From assembly GCA_037447655.1 (NCBI GenBank), contig JBBHKE010001354.1, forward strand, positions 62,001 through 126,000: 64,000 bases of DNA, given 5' to 3'. Origin of the DNA: Zygnema cylindricum. Its lineage: Eukaryota; Streptophyta; Zygnematophyceae; Zygnematales; Zygnemataceae. Both the position numbers and the translations under genes were made by a program. The notes beneath the pieces are model-generated. The model searched no databases. It saw only the letters and a list, made by a program, of their open reading frames with translations, and was not told the DNA's origin. Numbering within the stretch: position 1 is the stretch's first letter; every line of letters begins with the position of its first letter. Shown here one piece after another: positions 34,405 through 45,371 of this stretch.

Positions 34405-37400
34405 GGTGAATCGTCCAAGCTCATCGAGGGGAACCCAACCGACCAGTTCCCTAAACGCAACAACACCAAAAACGCCTGATCTAAATTATCTATGGGGAAG
34501 AGGAGGTAGAAGAGGGGGGATCCGAGAGGAACAGGGGAAGAGGACACGAAAGGGCGGAGAGATCTCCTTCCCAGCCCGGATATTCACATCTAACCAATAT
34601 TGCATGTTTTCAGTGCAGCAAACTTGGTCATATGGCGGCTTCCTGCCCGGATAAGGAGCGCCAATGTCATTTTTGCCAGAAATAGGGCCATATAAGCCCC
34701 CAATGTTATTCGAAGGCCGATAGTGGAGCGGCGGCGGTAGAGGAGACGGCAGCGGCCGATACGGTGGTCGCGGCGGCGGCTGTCTTGGCGGCCGCGGTGG
34801 TCGCGGAGGCCGCCATGGAAGAGGAGGAGGACATTTTTTGGGCGACGATCAGTTTGAATGAGGAGGAGAAGGCGCGCAGGTTTTTTGCGGTCCTTAAACC
34901 GTCATTCGATTTGTTGGCAAGTACTACACAACAAGAAAAGGAGTGGATCATAGATTCGGGCGCGTCACACCACGTTTGTACTGACGCGTCACTTTTTAAC
35001 GAGAAGGGTCAACTTACGGTACCGAAAAAAATCACTGTCGCAAGTGGATAGGTGATTTCAATCGGTACAGTGGGTACTGTACGGTTGGACTTACCAAGCT
35101 TGGATTCACGTGGCGTAGAAAAGGTTACGCAAATCCAAGTGACAAATGTCTTGTATCTACCTGAAGATTCAGCAAACCTTCTCACCGTGCCACAAATTCA
35201 GCGAGCGGGCGGCAGCGTAATTGCGTACGGCGACTCTACAATAAAAATTGTACGATCTGATGGTGTACAAATAGGTGAAGGAGAGGTCACGGATTTTATA
35301 CATAGTCGGCTAAAATGGCATCGGACAAAAACCCCTCCAAATTCCAATGCCATTATTTTGCAAATCTCCAAATTGAAAGGGGATTTAACCTTGTGGCACC
35401 ACCGGATGTGTCACACATCCGAGACAATTTGCGACGGATGATTAAAAATAAGAGCGTAAAGGGAATAGATTTGGAGTCGGGGGAGAAGATTAATGGGTGT
35501 GAGGGATGTAGTAAGGGGAGAGAAATCTGAGAGCCGCATCCGGCTAAGGATCCAATGCGATCTAAGCATCCGCTTGATCTTGTGCATATTGATTTATGTG
35601 GGGACATCAAAACGGAGACGATTGGAGGAAACAAATATATGATGGTGGTGGTGGACGACTTCTCTCGCTTCACATGGGTAATATTACTTAAACACAAGTT
35701 CGAAGCATTTTTACGCTTTCAAAAGTGGCATGTGATGGCCGAAAGGCAATGTGAGAGAAAACTAAAGTCTATTAGATCAGATAATGGAGGGGAAACTCTT
35801 GCTTTTGATCCTTATTGTAAAGAGTGGGGAATTTCTCACCAATTTACCGCATCTTACTCACCGAAATCAAATGGCGTAGCCGAAAGAAAGAACTGCACTC
35901 TTCAAAAGACGCTACGATCCATAGTACACCTATCCGGTATGAGCATTAATTTATGGGGCGATGCGATTTTGACGGCGAATTATATTTGCAATCGGAGAAT
36001 TACATCGGTTTAGGGTGATAAAACTCCGTACGAATTGTGGTATGGACGAAAACCTACTCTTCACCACATTCGGATTTGGGGATGCCGTGCGTCGGTTTAT
36101 ATTCAAGCACAAAAGAGAAAGGGTAAATTTGCATCGAGGAGTTAGAGTGGTTACTTTGTGGGATATAGCACTAAGGGGAGTCTTTATCGAGTTTATGATC
36201 CGATTCGAAATATCATTGAGGAATCGAAGAATGTGGATTTTCACGAGGATTTATTATCCACAATCTCTCGATCGGCTAAGCGACATTCTAATCTTGATTT
36301 TCATGAAGAATTTGAAATCGGTGACCTTAATGACATCGAGGGTTCAGATTCGGAAATTGATCCGAAATCCACCTCCAATGTTAAAAGGGGGAAAGATAAA
36401 ATTGTGAAAAATGTAAATCTTGGAAACATTGGTTGGGATTCACGAAGTGAAAATTCCCGAATGTCTTCGGACACGAGGAAATCTTGGTGTTCTAAATTGA
36501 GTGAACTGAATATCATTGAGGAGGAACCGGCGAAGGAGGAGAAGGAAATTGAGCCGAGGAGGAGTATGCGGGAATATAGAGGAAAGAAACCGGCTCGTCT
36601 TTCTTTTGACGGTAAGGGAAATATTGAAAATTCTTACTATTATATTTCGGTGGCGAGGGAGGAAGATTTCATCTTATAGAAATCATTATGCGATAATATG
36701 CCGGGCAATCCGCAATTGTATGTGGAAGCACGAAAATCATGCGATTGGGAGAAGCATTGGAAACTTGCTTGGGAAGGAAAACTTCAATCTATTATCAACA
36801 ACCGAACATTTGAGAAGGTAAGTTTACTGGAGGGTAAAAAGGCTATTGATGCGAAGTGGATTTTCAAAACTAAAACTGGTGCATCGAGGAAATATAAAAC
36901 ATAAGGCTCGGCTTGTTTGTAAGGGCTTTCAACAACGGAAAAGAGTAGATTATACGGAGACACATGCACCGGTAGTGAAGTTTGATTTGTTGAGGATGAT
37001 TATTGCTATTGTCGCTGCATGCAAAAAACACAATCACCAAATGGACGTAGAGACCGCGTTCTTGAATGGTGACTTAGAGGAGGAGGTTGATATGAAAGTT
37101 CCAAAAGGAGTGGTGTCGAAGGAGGGGAAGGTATGGCCGCTGCGAAAGTCCTTGTACGGACTTAAGCAAGAGCCAAGGACTTTGTACTTACGGTTACACA
37201 AAGTCCTTACCGAATTTGGATTTGTACGAGCAATTTCAGCCTTTGGAGTTTACGTAAAAGGTGAGGGGGAGGATCAAATCATATTTTCTATCTACGTGGA
37301 TGGGTTTTTGATGATATGTGACAACTTAACGCGAATCGCCGAATTGAACGAGTACCTGCGACTACACTTTATAGTCACAGATTTGGGGGACGTACAATAT

Positions 37401-38240
37401 ATTATTGGAGTGAAAGTTTCAAAGTACGATAATGGGGATATTAAATTGTCGCAATCGCAATATTGAAAAGAAGTACTAACAAAATTTGCTATGTTCGATT
37501 CTAAGCCGGTTTTGACACCACTAGATTCCAAAATTCAATATCGCAAATTTGAGGAGAAAACTGTCCACGTGCCCTATCGTGAGGCCGTTGGAAGTTTAAT
37601 GTATTTAAGTGTGGCCACGCGACCGGATACTTTAGCCGCAGTTTCTGTCGTGAGCCGATTTTGTCAGGCTCCTAAAAAAATTCATTAGGAAGCCGTGAAG
37701 AGGATATTTCGTTACCTTGCAGGTAGGGTCGAGATTGGTTTATTGTTTCGATCTGAACGGACTTCTCTGGTGTGCGTGGGATATTGTGACGCAGATTGGG
37801 GTGGAGACTTTTACACAAAAAAATTCAACTTCTGGATATGCTTTTTTTTTTGGCGGCGCGGCAGTTTCTTGGAGTTTGCGACTCCAACCAACTGTTGCAC
37901 TAAGTTCAACCGAAACAGAATATATGGCAGCTTGTCACACATCTAAAGCGTCGATTTGGATGAAGGAGCTACTTAGAGAATTGGGGATTGCGATTGGCTA
38001 CATGAAAATATATTTTGACAGCATGAGTTTTATGGCGTTGGTAAAGAATCATGTCTTTCACAAAAAGACAAAACATATTAGGATTCAGTGGCACTTCGTA
38101 CGCGATTTGGTCACTGCAAAAGAGATTGAGTTTTTGTACATTTCGACGTTGGAGGAAGCCGCGGATATGTTGACGAAAGCCGCGGCTCATGATGTGTTAT
38201 TGAGGGGGAGACTAAAATTAGGAATGATATAATGATTACA
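34405..38240 (+). pseudogene. Copia element 4: second family, 5'-truncated gag-pol remnant
   Basis: Starts abruptly after the LTR at 34404, within an RGRRGG-rich gag region. Two CCHC zinc knuckles at 34605-34706 (CFQCSKLGHMAASC, then a second containing a stop). An Ala-rich linker precedes protease WIIDSGASHHVC (about 34943). Pre-integrase LTLWHHRMCH, integrase 35555-36013 (VHIDLCGDIKTE, SDNGGE, SKSNGVAERKN), RT 36698-37466 (KARLVCKGFQQRK) and RNase H 37717-38232 (CDADWGG in one frame, then STETEYMAACHT, HIRIQWHFVRD) follow. The RT active site reads YVDG instead of YVDD, and stops and frameshifts separate the pieces, so it is inactive. Protein sequence is far from elements 1 to 3. Confidence 0.85.
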
Positions 38241-38253
38241 AGTTTGAGAGGGT

Positions 38254-38766
38254 TGTTCAGTCAAAGTTGTAATCGGCAATCGCGGATTGTCGCGCGGCCC
38301 GCTAGTTTGTCGTTACGTCAAGTTAGTGGTCTTGGTTGGTTTGGATTCATTAAGTCGTGTAATATGGTTTGTAGTTCTTAGGTCTCGCGGAGATTTAGTT
38401 TGGCAACGACCAGGTATTGTGTCGTTTGGTGTGTACGGTATGTATGTACGATTTGTCTTTATTTTTTGTTTAATTGTACGTGTGTTTTGTACTCCATGAC
38501 TATGTAGTTTCGCTGTAGACGCGATTTGTTTAGTAGGCGCTTCGTGCAAACTTTATTGTTTGGTTTGATTTTAGTTTGATAGTGTGACGTTACACTACAA
38601 CAGCAGTACTATATACTGCAGCTTAGAGGGAGTGGGGAACTTAATCTTTTATGGGAGAAAATGTCTATAAAACTGTATTGGTTTTTGTGGACAACTCTCT
38701 CTCGTGTGAATTTTGTGATTGCTTCCGCTGTAGTTTTGCACTCTGATTTTGTGTAAGATCCTATCA
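38254..38766 (+). repeat. Possible 3' LTR of Copia element 4
   Basis: Follows the RNase H stop and a short purine tract (GTTTGAGAGGGT). Starts TGTTCAGTC and could end at ATCCTATCA (38766). No second copy exists in the window, so the limits are provisional. Confidence 0.35.
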
Positions 38767-39060
38767 GGTGGGGAAGAAAAATGTCTGTGAGAGAGAGGAG
38801 GAGAGAGAGAGGGAGAGGGAGGGACATGGAGGGGGAAAAGGGACGAGGTAGAGGTGACATTTTTTAGTCCTCCAATTGGCTATTGCTGAGCTAAGCAGTA
38901 AAATTGAATATTAATAAGGATGAAAAACCAATTTGGAAGTGTCTATTTAGTAAATGTATCTTAGAATACAAACTATGAACCAAGACAATGTGATTGCACA
39001 AGTTTAGATCATCTCAATTACGGTAGATAATAGGAAAGATAGTTACAGAGACGAAAGGTA
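38767..39060. other. Spacer with GA-rich run
   Basis: GAGAGAGAGGAGGAGAGAG-type purine run about 38790-38850. No gene. Confidence 0.5.
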
Positions 39061-39679
39061 CACCGCGAATCGTAATTAGAGTAATGAAAAAATTTGAGTA
39101 AAAAAACCAAAAAAGCCAATTAGAGTAATTGACGCTAATTTATGTGATTGAGCTTTTTCAACTATGAAGTTTACTCTAATTTATTTAGTTATTCTATATT
39201 GGGTTATGTCGGCGATAATTATGTGCGCGATAATTATGAACACTAAATTACGTAGACGTACAAAATGTGTCAGTCCGGTATAGTATTGACGTCATTATGA
39301 CGCTGATAATATTTGTCGCATTGAATGTCAATTAATGTTCACACTGATGACGATGCTATCGACGGACGAGAGTTATGCAAACGGCTTTTTTTTCGATGTG
39401 ATTGATTTTTTTGTTTAGTGCGATTTCACGTGCGAGCGCGATTATATTAAATCATTATTTGTACCTTTTTACTTATAAAAGTACAATTTTGCACGGTCAG
39501 ACGTCGTTCGTACTCCACACTATTTAAAATTAACCTATATTAGATTTTTTTACGCTAATTAAACCTCACCTAAATTATAATAATGAAAAAAATAGAATCG
39601 ATTACTCTATTTGATGTGATAGAGTCGAAATTTCGAGGGACCGAATTAGAGTAATTTACTCTAATTACGATTCGCGGTT
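39061..39679. mobile_element. MITE C (TA target, CACCGCGAATCG ends)
   Basis: Starts CACCGCGAATCGTAATTAG after TA, ends CTCTAATTACGATTCGCGGTT before TA (39680-39681). 619 bp, non-coding, same subfamily as 21749-22070 in opposite internal orientation. Confidence 0.75.
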
Positions 39680-39966
39680 TAGTTAAGAATGAAATGACAA
39701 GAAACGAGCTTTTGATTATAGGAAATGTGATTATTGTCACAGTCGACTAAATCTGAGCACGATAGGGATAACGACAATAAAACCCTCTATTATGTATAAA
39801 ATCCTCGTACATGCCGCGGCAAATGAATGAAGAATCAAATAAAAAAAAAAAAAAAACACCTGTCATGCGAACGCGTTTTGAACGCGGTTGGCTAAGCCTC
39901 TCAAAGGACAACCATAAAATTTCCGGAATTTTAGCAACCAGCGCGCAAAGTACACACTGTACAGTA

Positions 39967-40167
39967 TACCGTGAATCGCTATTAGTGTCTCTGTTTTTTT
40001 CGCTACTTAAAACACCTTTTCCCCGTACACACATGTTGGATTTCAATTTGAGACCGCCAATAGGTAGCTGAGAATGCTAAATTTCAATCGCTACCGTCAG
40101 ATCCACAATCCGACAAATATGGTTTAAGTGGCGAAAAAAGCATTGACGCTAATAACGATTCACGGTG
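39967..40167. mobile_element. MITE D (TA target)
   Basis: TACCGTGAATCGCTATTAG at the left after TA, GACGCTAATAACGATTCACGGTG at the right before TA (40168-40169). 201 bp, non-coding. Confidence 0.7.
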
Positions 40168-40244
40168 TACTGAACAATGGTTTACTCATTTCGTTTTCGT
40201 TTCTGACAAGTTAATTCTGTTTCGTTTTCGACAAGAGCTCGGTA

Positions 40245-40404
40245 CACCGTGAATCGTTATTAGCCTTATGTACGCTATATCGGCACCTCAAAATTTTGAC
40301 ATTGATACCTTAAATATAATAAATCCTGGCACTAAATTAAAATGAATGACGCTAATTTTTTCTTTACACTAATAATTACTATACGCTAATAACGATTCAA
40401 GGTG
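40245..40404. mobile_element. MITE E (TA target)
   Basis: CACCGTGAATCGTTATTAG to CGCTAATAACGATTCAAGGTG, TA on both sides. 160 bp; the smallest of the group. Confidence 0.75.
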
Positions 40405-40411
40405 TACTGTA

Positions 40412-40905
40412 CACCGTGAATCGCTATTAGCGTGCATGACGCTAATTGGGGTACCCCTTTTTTTGGGGCAAATTCTCAAATAGAATAAAGTACGCTAAAT
40501 GTTTTTGCACGTTATTTGAGGTACCCCGCTCAATACGGTTCATAACTGTAATTTAGTTTCCTTTTAAATAGTGTGGTGTACGGATTGCCAGATCTGTACT
40601 ATTCCGTACCTTTTTAAATTTAAAAGTATAGAAAATATAATAATATATAATTGCGTAAGTATTTTCCGGCATACGCAGATGTCAAAAAAACGCAACGGCG
40701 TACGATTTGAACAATTTCGTACATTTACATGTTTTAGTGTGGACATATTATGTGCTGAAATTTTTTACAAAGCAGTTTACAAATTAGAGTACATGATAAA
40801 TTACAGTAGTATCATGGTGTACCCGAAAAAACACAATTTGCCGTAAAGTACGCTAATTGTTTCATTACGCTATATTTTTTATTACGCTAATAGCGATTCA
40901 CGGTG
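40412..40905. mobile_element. MITE F (TA target)
   Basis: CACCGTGAATCGCTATTAG to CTAATAGCGATTCACGGTG, TA at 40410-40411 and 40906-40907. 494 bp. Interior shares ATTTTCCGGCATACGCAGATG-like sequence with MITE A in inverted orientation. Only 7 bp separate it from MITE E. Confidence 0.8.
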
Positions 40906-42371
40906 TAGATCTTTAGTGAAATTGGCCCACTGCAGGAACCTACAAAACTAAATCTGAGCACCGTACAAGCCATCCTGCGGCCGAATATCCGTACAAAATT
41001 AGTTTCGGGAAATACTGCGAGTACGAGGAGAAATTTGCTGCCGGGACAAGGACTTCCAGACTGGGCGTCGGCTGTCAGTCACCTGGTGTGAAATTCTATG
41101 ACAGCCAGTCTGACGGCCGTCGGCTCACTCCGTTATGCTTTTTTCACCTGGAAAATATTGACAGCATTCGAGACGACCGTTGAAGACCCAGACGAAAAAG
41201 GTAAAAACCTGAATTTTGACGACTTCCGAGTCGCAAACCATTTTTACTTTGTTGTCTATCGGTAAAATACTATTAGCGAAAACTACAATATCCAGTATTG
41301 TCGGTTCGGAAGGTAAAGACGACTGATATATCGGCACCTGATTTGCACCGATATATCGAGGCGGCGTATATGAGACAATGAAGGGGTAGGAGAAAGGAGG
41401 TCTTCATGGTCTAGTCTATTAAGTACAGACTACGTTCGTTAAAATTTGGCCCGTATGGTGAGTTTGGTGAGAATGGAGTTTTAGAGCCAAAAAGGCGTTA
41501 CGCTCACCATTTTGCAAGATACTGACGAGTATCTTGCAATTATTTGCAAGATTTTTTTTTTTTTGGGACGTTAAATCTGACCATGGTCTGTACACGGATT
41601 TTTAATTTACTTGAATTGTTTGTAGTAAACTTTGTACGGTAACTATGACTATTTCCCACAATAATGATGTCATTTTAGTCCTTTCGTCGACCAGAGCGGG
41701 TATATGTCGCATAACCTTGTCAGTTTAATTTTCATTTGCCAGTAATTGTCATCGTGTCATCGTCAATAACGCTTATTCGATTGCGGCTCAGTTGCCCCTT
41801 AAACTTAAATTGATTCGCTCGCGGCACAGTTGGCATTAAATCATGACCTAAAGTCAGGAATAATATTTAAGATAGTCGAATGCAGTTATCCACGTCTCCT
41901 TACACCTAACTATTATTAGGGTGTACAATTTGCTAATGACAATAACATATGGTTTCCCTTAGTAACGAGTGTTTAGTACAAACCCATGTTTATGACTTTA
42001 AGATGAGTGTTTGTTAACATTTAATGGATATTGTTATTAAGACTTAATAAAAGTGTGGATATCCATAAATGTTGTAGTAGAGTGTGCTATTTTTGCGCAT
42101 TTTTTCTCTGTGTCGACACGAAGTAGTAATATGTAAACAAGCCATAATGGCGAACATATGTTGCATTACAAATATTAGTTCAAAAATTGTTGTAAAACAT
42201 TTTTTTACACACGTCGCACCTTTATAACCTAATTGTTAAACTTGTTAATTTTCTTTAAATATTTTTTTCTTCATTCGCCCAATGGTACATTATCGTAGTC
42301 AAACATTGTTCCTATATGTTTGGTCTCTTTGAAAAAACAAACGGTATGGTGTTGTGTTGGTATATGCAGTA
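40906..42371. other. Spacer without a gene
   Basis: CCGATATATCG palindromes near 41328-41370 and a T-rich run near 41550. No supported open frame or RNA. Confidence 0.5.
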
Positions 42372-42376
42372 TAACA

Positions 42377-43414
42377 TGTTGAAATTTATAGATTTCTAAA
42401 GGATTTTCTAGGTTTAAATATGTTTTTATAAAAGGAAAAGAAAAGGACAGGACAACCTGCCTCCACCTCCGCTCTCTAGCCCCCATACTTGTTGTAGTCA
42501 CTGAAGGTTAGAGAGGGTGGTTGATCCATGGCTGCCTTAGTTCAACAGGCAGCTATTTTTAGTAGGTTACTAAAAATATATTTGACGTACCAGAGATTTG
42601 ATCCCGATACCTACGGTTCGTCAAGATGGCCGATAGCGGTCAGCTTTATCCAAAAAGACTAGGACCAATGCTAACTACTATGGTATGTGATAAATATATA
42701 TATAGTTCGGGTGAATTGAATCCATTTAACTACAACTGTAGACAGCATACATAGATTCAGTTTTAAAGAGTACGTCGTACGATGCTAATTCAAAACGGAT
42801 ACCACGCATTTTGTTTTGCCAACGAAACAAATACCGCGCAAGTATTTATTACGGCTAAGATTGCGTTTCACATAAAATCGAACGGCGCACATCATCGCCG
42901 AAATCCCGAAGTGGTCACTTTGGCGTTTTGTGACGTGGCATGACATGGAGCCACGTGGAGAGATGGCATTCGGTCATAGGAATTCCGAGGAACGTACGGA
43001 CGAGTGAAAAGCGGACACGCGTCCTCGTAATAACCTTGTTGTACATAGGCCGTAAAAAAGGTACATCGGCAGTAGTACTTTTTTGTACGGTACAGTAATC
43101 TGATTGGTCCGTACTTCAATAGACAAAAGTTATTAGAGAGAATCAGGACTTAGAAAATTTTGGTAGGTAGTCACCTCTCCCTTTGAGAGTTTGTACAAAT
43201 TGGCATTTTTACTGCCTCATAACTTATCGCTTGGTTGGGCGTTTTCAAAGATTCTTTTTCCTACAGACTCAGGGAAGTCCACGCTGCACACGGGTGCAGT
43301 CAAGTTGTTAGTTTGTCTTCTTGAGCAGCATTGGTTGTGGCTTGAAGTGGGTTAGTTAAATACTATTTAGAGGCTTCCTGTATTCTGTAGTCCAATGGAG
43401 GATACATAATTGCA
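42377..43414 (+). repeat. 5' LTR of Copia element 2
   Basis: Starts TGTTGAAATTTATAG, ends ATACATAATTGCA. Contains the conserved CATACTTGTTGTAGTCAC core (about 42484) and an antisense tRNA-like block. At the place of the TATA box it has TACAAAT. Confidence 0.95.
42583..42675 (-). other. tRNA-like segment in 5' LTR of Copia element 2
   Basis: Minus strand carries T-arm-like GGGATCAAATC (42595-42605) and D-arm-like TTGGATAAAGC about 45 nt upstream. Its sequence differs from the block in element 1, though position and orientation are the same. Confidence 0.5.
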
Positions 43415-43427
43415 GGTTATGGGCCCA
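43415..43427 (+). promoter_or_regulatory. Primer-binding site of Copia element 2
   Basis: GGTTATGGGCCCA immediately after the LTR, complementary to the anticodon arm of initiator tRNA-Met. Confidence 0.75.
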
Positions 43428-45215
43428 CCCTCTAGGGTGCCCACCTTCAATGGATATGGGTTCATCTATTGGGAAACCATGATGATGGGAGCTTTGTGTG
43501 AAAAACGATACTGGGGTATCGTCAGTGGACAAGTGAAACGTCCACCTTCGGGAACTTCACCAGGATTTGGAGGAGTAAGGTTTCCTGCAACAACGGCTGC
43601 CTCAGCGGAGGAGGCAGATGATGGGGACAGCAGTGTGTCGGAAAAAGGGAAAGGGAAGGAGACACCCCTCACTCCTATTGCTACAGTATCGGGAGCGGCG
43701 ACCGTGAAGACAGTGGAGAACGATACTCAAATGTGGGAGGATGTAAACATGGCTGCCAAGAACTTCATTCTAAGGCACCTCACTCAAGCTTTGGCCACTC
43801 CTCATATTCACATTTACAAGGCCGAGGAGCTGTGGGTGAGTTTGGTGGAGATTTATAGAGTTAGAACTATTCAGGAGCTCCAGTTGGCTGAGCAAAAGCT
43901 AGTGAGTTACACTTACAAAAGAGGAAAGATGTTAGATTACTGTATTGATCTTTCTTGTTTGTATATGGAAATGGAAAGTGCCAGGTGGACAGGTACAATG
44001 AAAATGAAAGTTAACACCCTTATCATGAAATTACCAGATGAGTTCGAAAACATAGTGTACCGAGTACAGGAAATGCCTGATAGTTCATGGAAATGGAACA
44101 CAGTGGTTAGGATGATACTTGTGCAGGAAAACACAATGGAAATTAGGAGAGGAGGAAAGAGCATTCAAGCTCTAGCAGCAGGAGGGGACCGATGGGGGAA
44201 GGACCCGAAGAAACCTTACAAAGGGGAAAGAGATCATTCTGGGGGACCGAGGCCTCCAAAGAGTTTTTGTCACTCTTGCAAAAAGCCAGGACACTTCATT
44301 GCAAATTGTGTCAAGCTTTCGGAGCTGAGGCTCCAAGAGAACCGTGGAGGGGGTTCTTCCGTAGGGAAGAAAAATGCACTTGTTGTTACTAAAGTGACAG
44401 GGGAAATCGAGGATGAGTCATCTGAGGAGGACGGGGAGCTTCTCCTTGACGAGAGCCTGGAGGAGAAGGAGATCCCTCGGAGACAAAAATGTGCCCTTGG
44501 AGCAATTCTGGAAGCTCCACAGGAAGGATGGATTATCGACTCAGGTGCATCCATGCATATGTGTCGTGATAAAGAACTTTTCACTAAGATAAGAATGATC
44601 CCTACTGTAGAGATAGAGTATGGGGATGGGAGAGTGGTTACTACAGATCTAGCGAGATCAGTAGATCTGAAAGTCTTAGTAGAGGGTAAGACTTCTATAC
44701 TTACATTCTCAAATGTACTCTACATTCCTCAGCTGAGTAAAAATCTTGTCTCTACGTCTGTGTTAGATGACAAAGAGTTTGATACCTTCACTAGAAAGGG
44801 AGTCTTTACAGCTAAGTATGGGGATGAAGTTTACTTCACGGCAGATAAGGGTAGCCAAAGAATGTTTAGGCTTAACTTGAGTAATGAAAAGAAAAATGCT
44901 TACTATGTTGGTGTTCCTAAGTTGATGATTTGGCATAAGCGGTTGGGACATGTGCATTTTGATAGGTTGAGGGAAATGAAAAAGCTTGGGGTAGTAGAAG
45001 GCATTCAGTTTGGGGATAATGAAATGATGGATGACTGTAGTGATTTTGCTCAGGGAAAGGCTCATAGACTTCCCTTTCCAAAAGCCGCCACATATAGAGG
45101 TGAGAAAGTATTAGATTTGGTCCACACAGATATTTGGGGACCTGCAAAAGTACCGTCGGTTGGAGGAAAGAGGTTTATGATGACAATAACCGATAACTGG
45201 TCTAGATACTATTGA
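43419..45215 (+). CDS. Copia element 2 gag, protease and N-terminal integrase
   Basis: From the internal ATG at 43419 (MGPPSRVPTFNGYG); the family's LTR-borne ATG (43395) runs into a stop after four codons in this copy. Domains in order: gag UBN2-like (WEDVNMAAKNFILRHLTQAL to about residue 240); CCHC zinc knuckle CHSCKKPGHFIANC (about 285-300); acidic linker; retropepsin-like WIIDSGASMHMC (about 375); pre-integrase (LMIWHKRLGHVHFDRL); integrase zinc region and first Asp (DLVHTDIWG). The second Cys of the integrase C-x2-C is Phe (CSDF). The frame stops at 45215. Gag packages element RNA; the protease and integrase parts act in particle maturation and insertion. Confidence 0.85.
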   Translation: MGPPSRVPTFNGYGFIYWETMMMGALCEKRYWGIVSGQVKRPPSGTSPGFGGVRFPATTAASAEEADDGDSSVSEKGKGKETPLTPIATVSGAATVKTVENDTQMWEDVNMAAKNFILRHLTQALATPHIHIYKAEELWVSLVEIYRVRTIQELQLAEQKLVSYTYKRGKMLDYCIDLSCLYMEMESARWTGTMKMKVNTLIMKLPDEFENIVYRVQEMPDSSWKWNTVVRMILVQENTMEIRRGGKSIQALAAGGDRWGKDPKKPYKGERDHSGGPRPPKSFCHSCKKPGHFIANCVKLSELRLQENRGGGSSVGKKNALVVTKVTGEIEDESSEEDGELLLDESLEEKEIPRRQKCALGAILEAPQEGWIIDSGASMHMCRDKELFTKIRMIPTVEIEYGDGRVVTTDLARSVDLKVLVEGKTSILTFSNVLYIPQLSKNLVSTSVLDDKEFDTFTRKGVFTAKYGDEVYFTADKGSQRMFRLNLSNEKKNAYYVGVPKLMIWHKRLGHVHFDRLREMKKLGVVEGIQFGDNEMMDDCSDFAQGKAHRLPFPKAATYRGEKVLDLVHTDIWGPAKVPSVGGKRFMMTITDNWSRYY

Positions 45216-45371
45216 GTATTTTTTAAAAACAAAGTCTGAAGCATCAACTTACTTCAAAGAATATAAGGCTTGGAGTGAGAAGTTGCATGAAACCCCCATT
45301 AAGAGGATAAGTAGTGATAATAAGGGGGAATATACCTCTAACCGGTTTGAGGAATATCTGAGAGATAAGGA

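Noticed and set aside
34706-34951. Minus-strand Ala/Ser-rich frame
   Set aside because: Shadow of the Ala-rich linker of Copia element 4 (plus strand 34764-35051).
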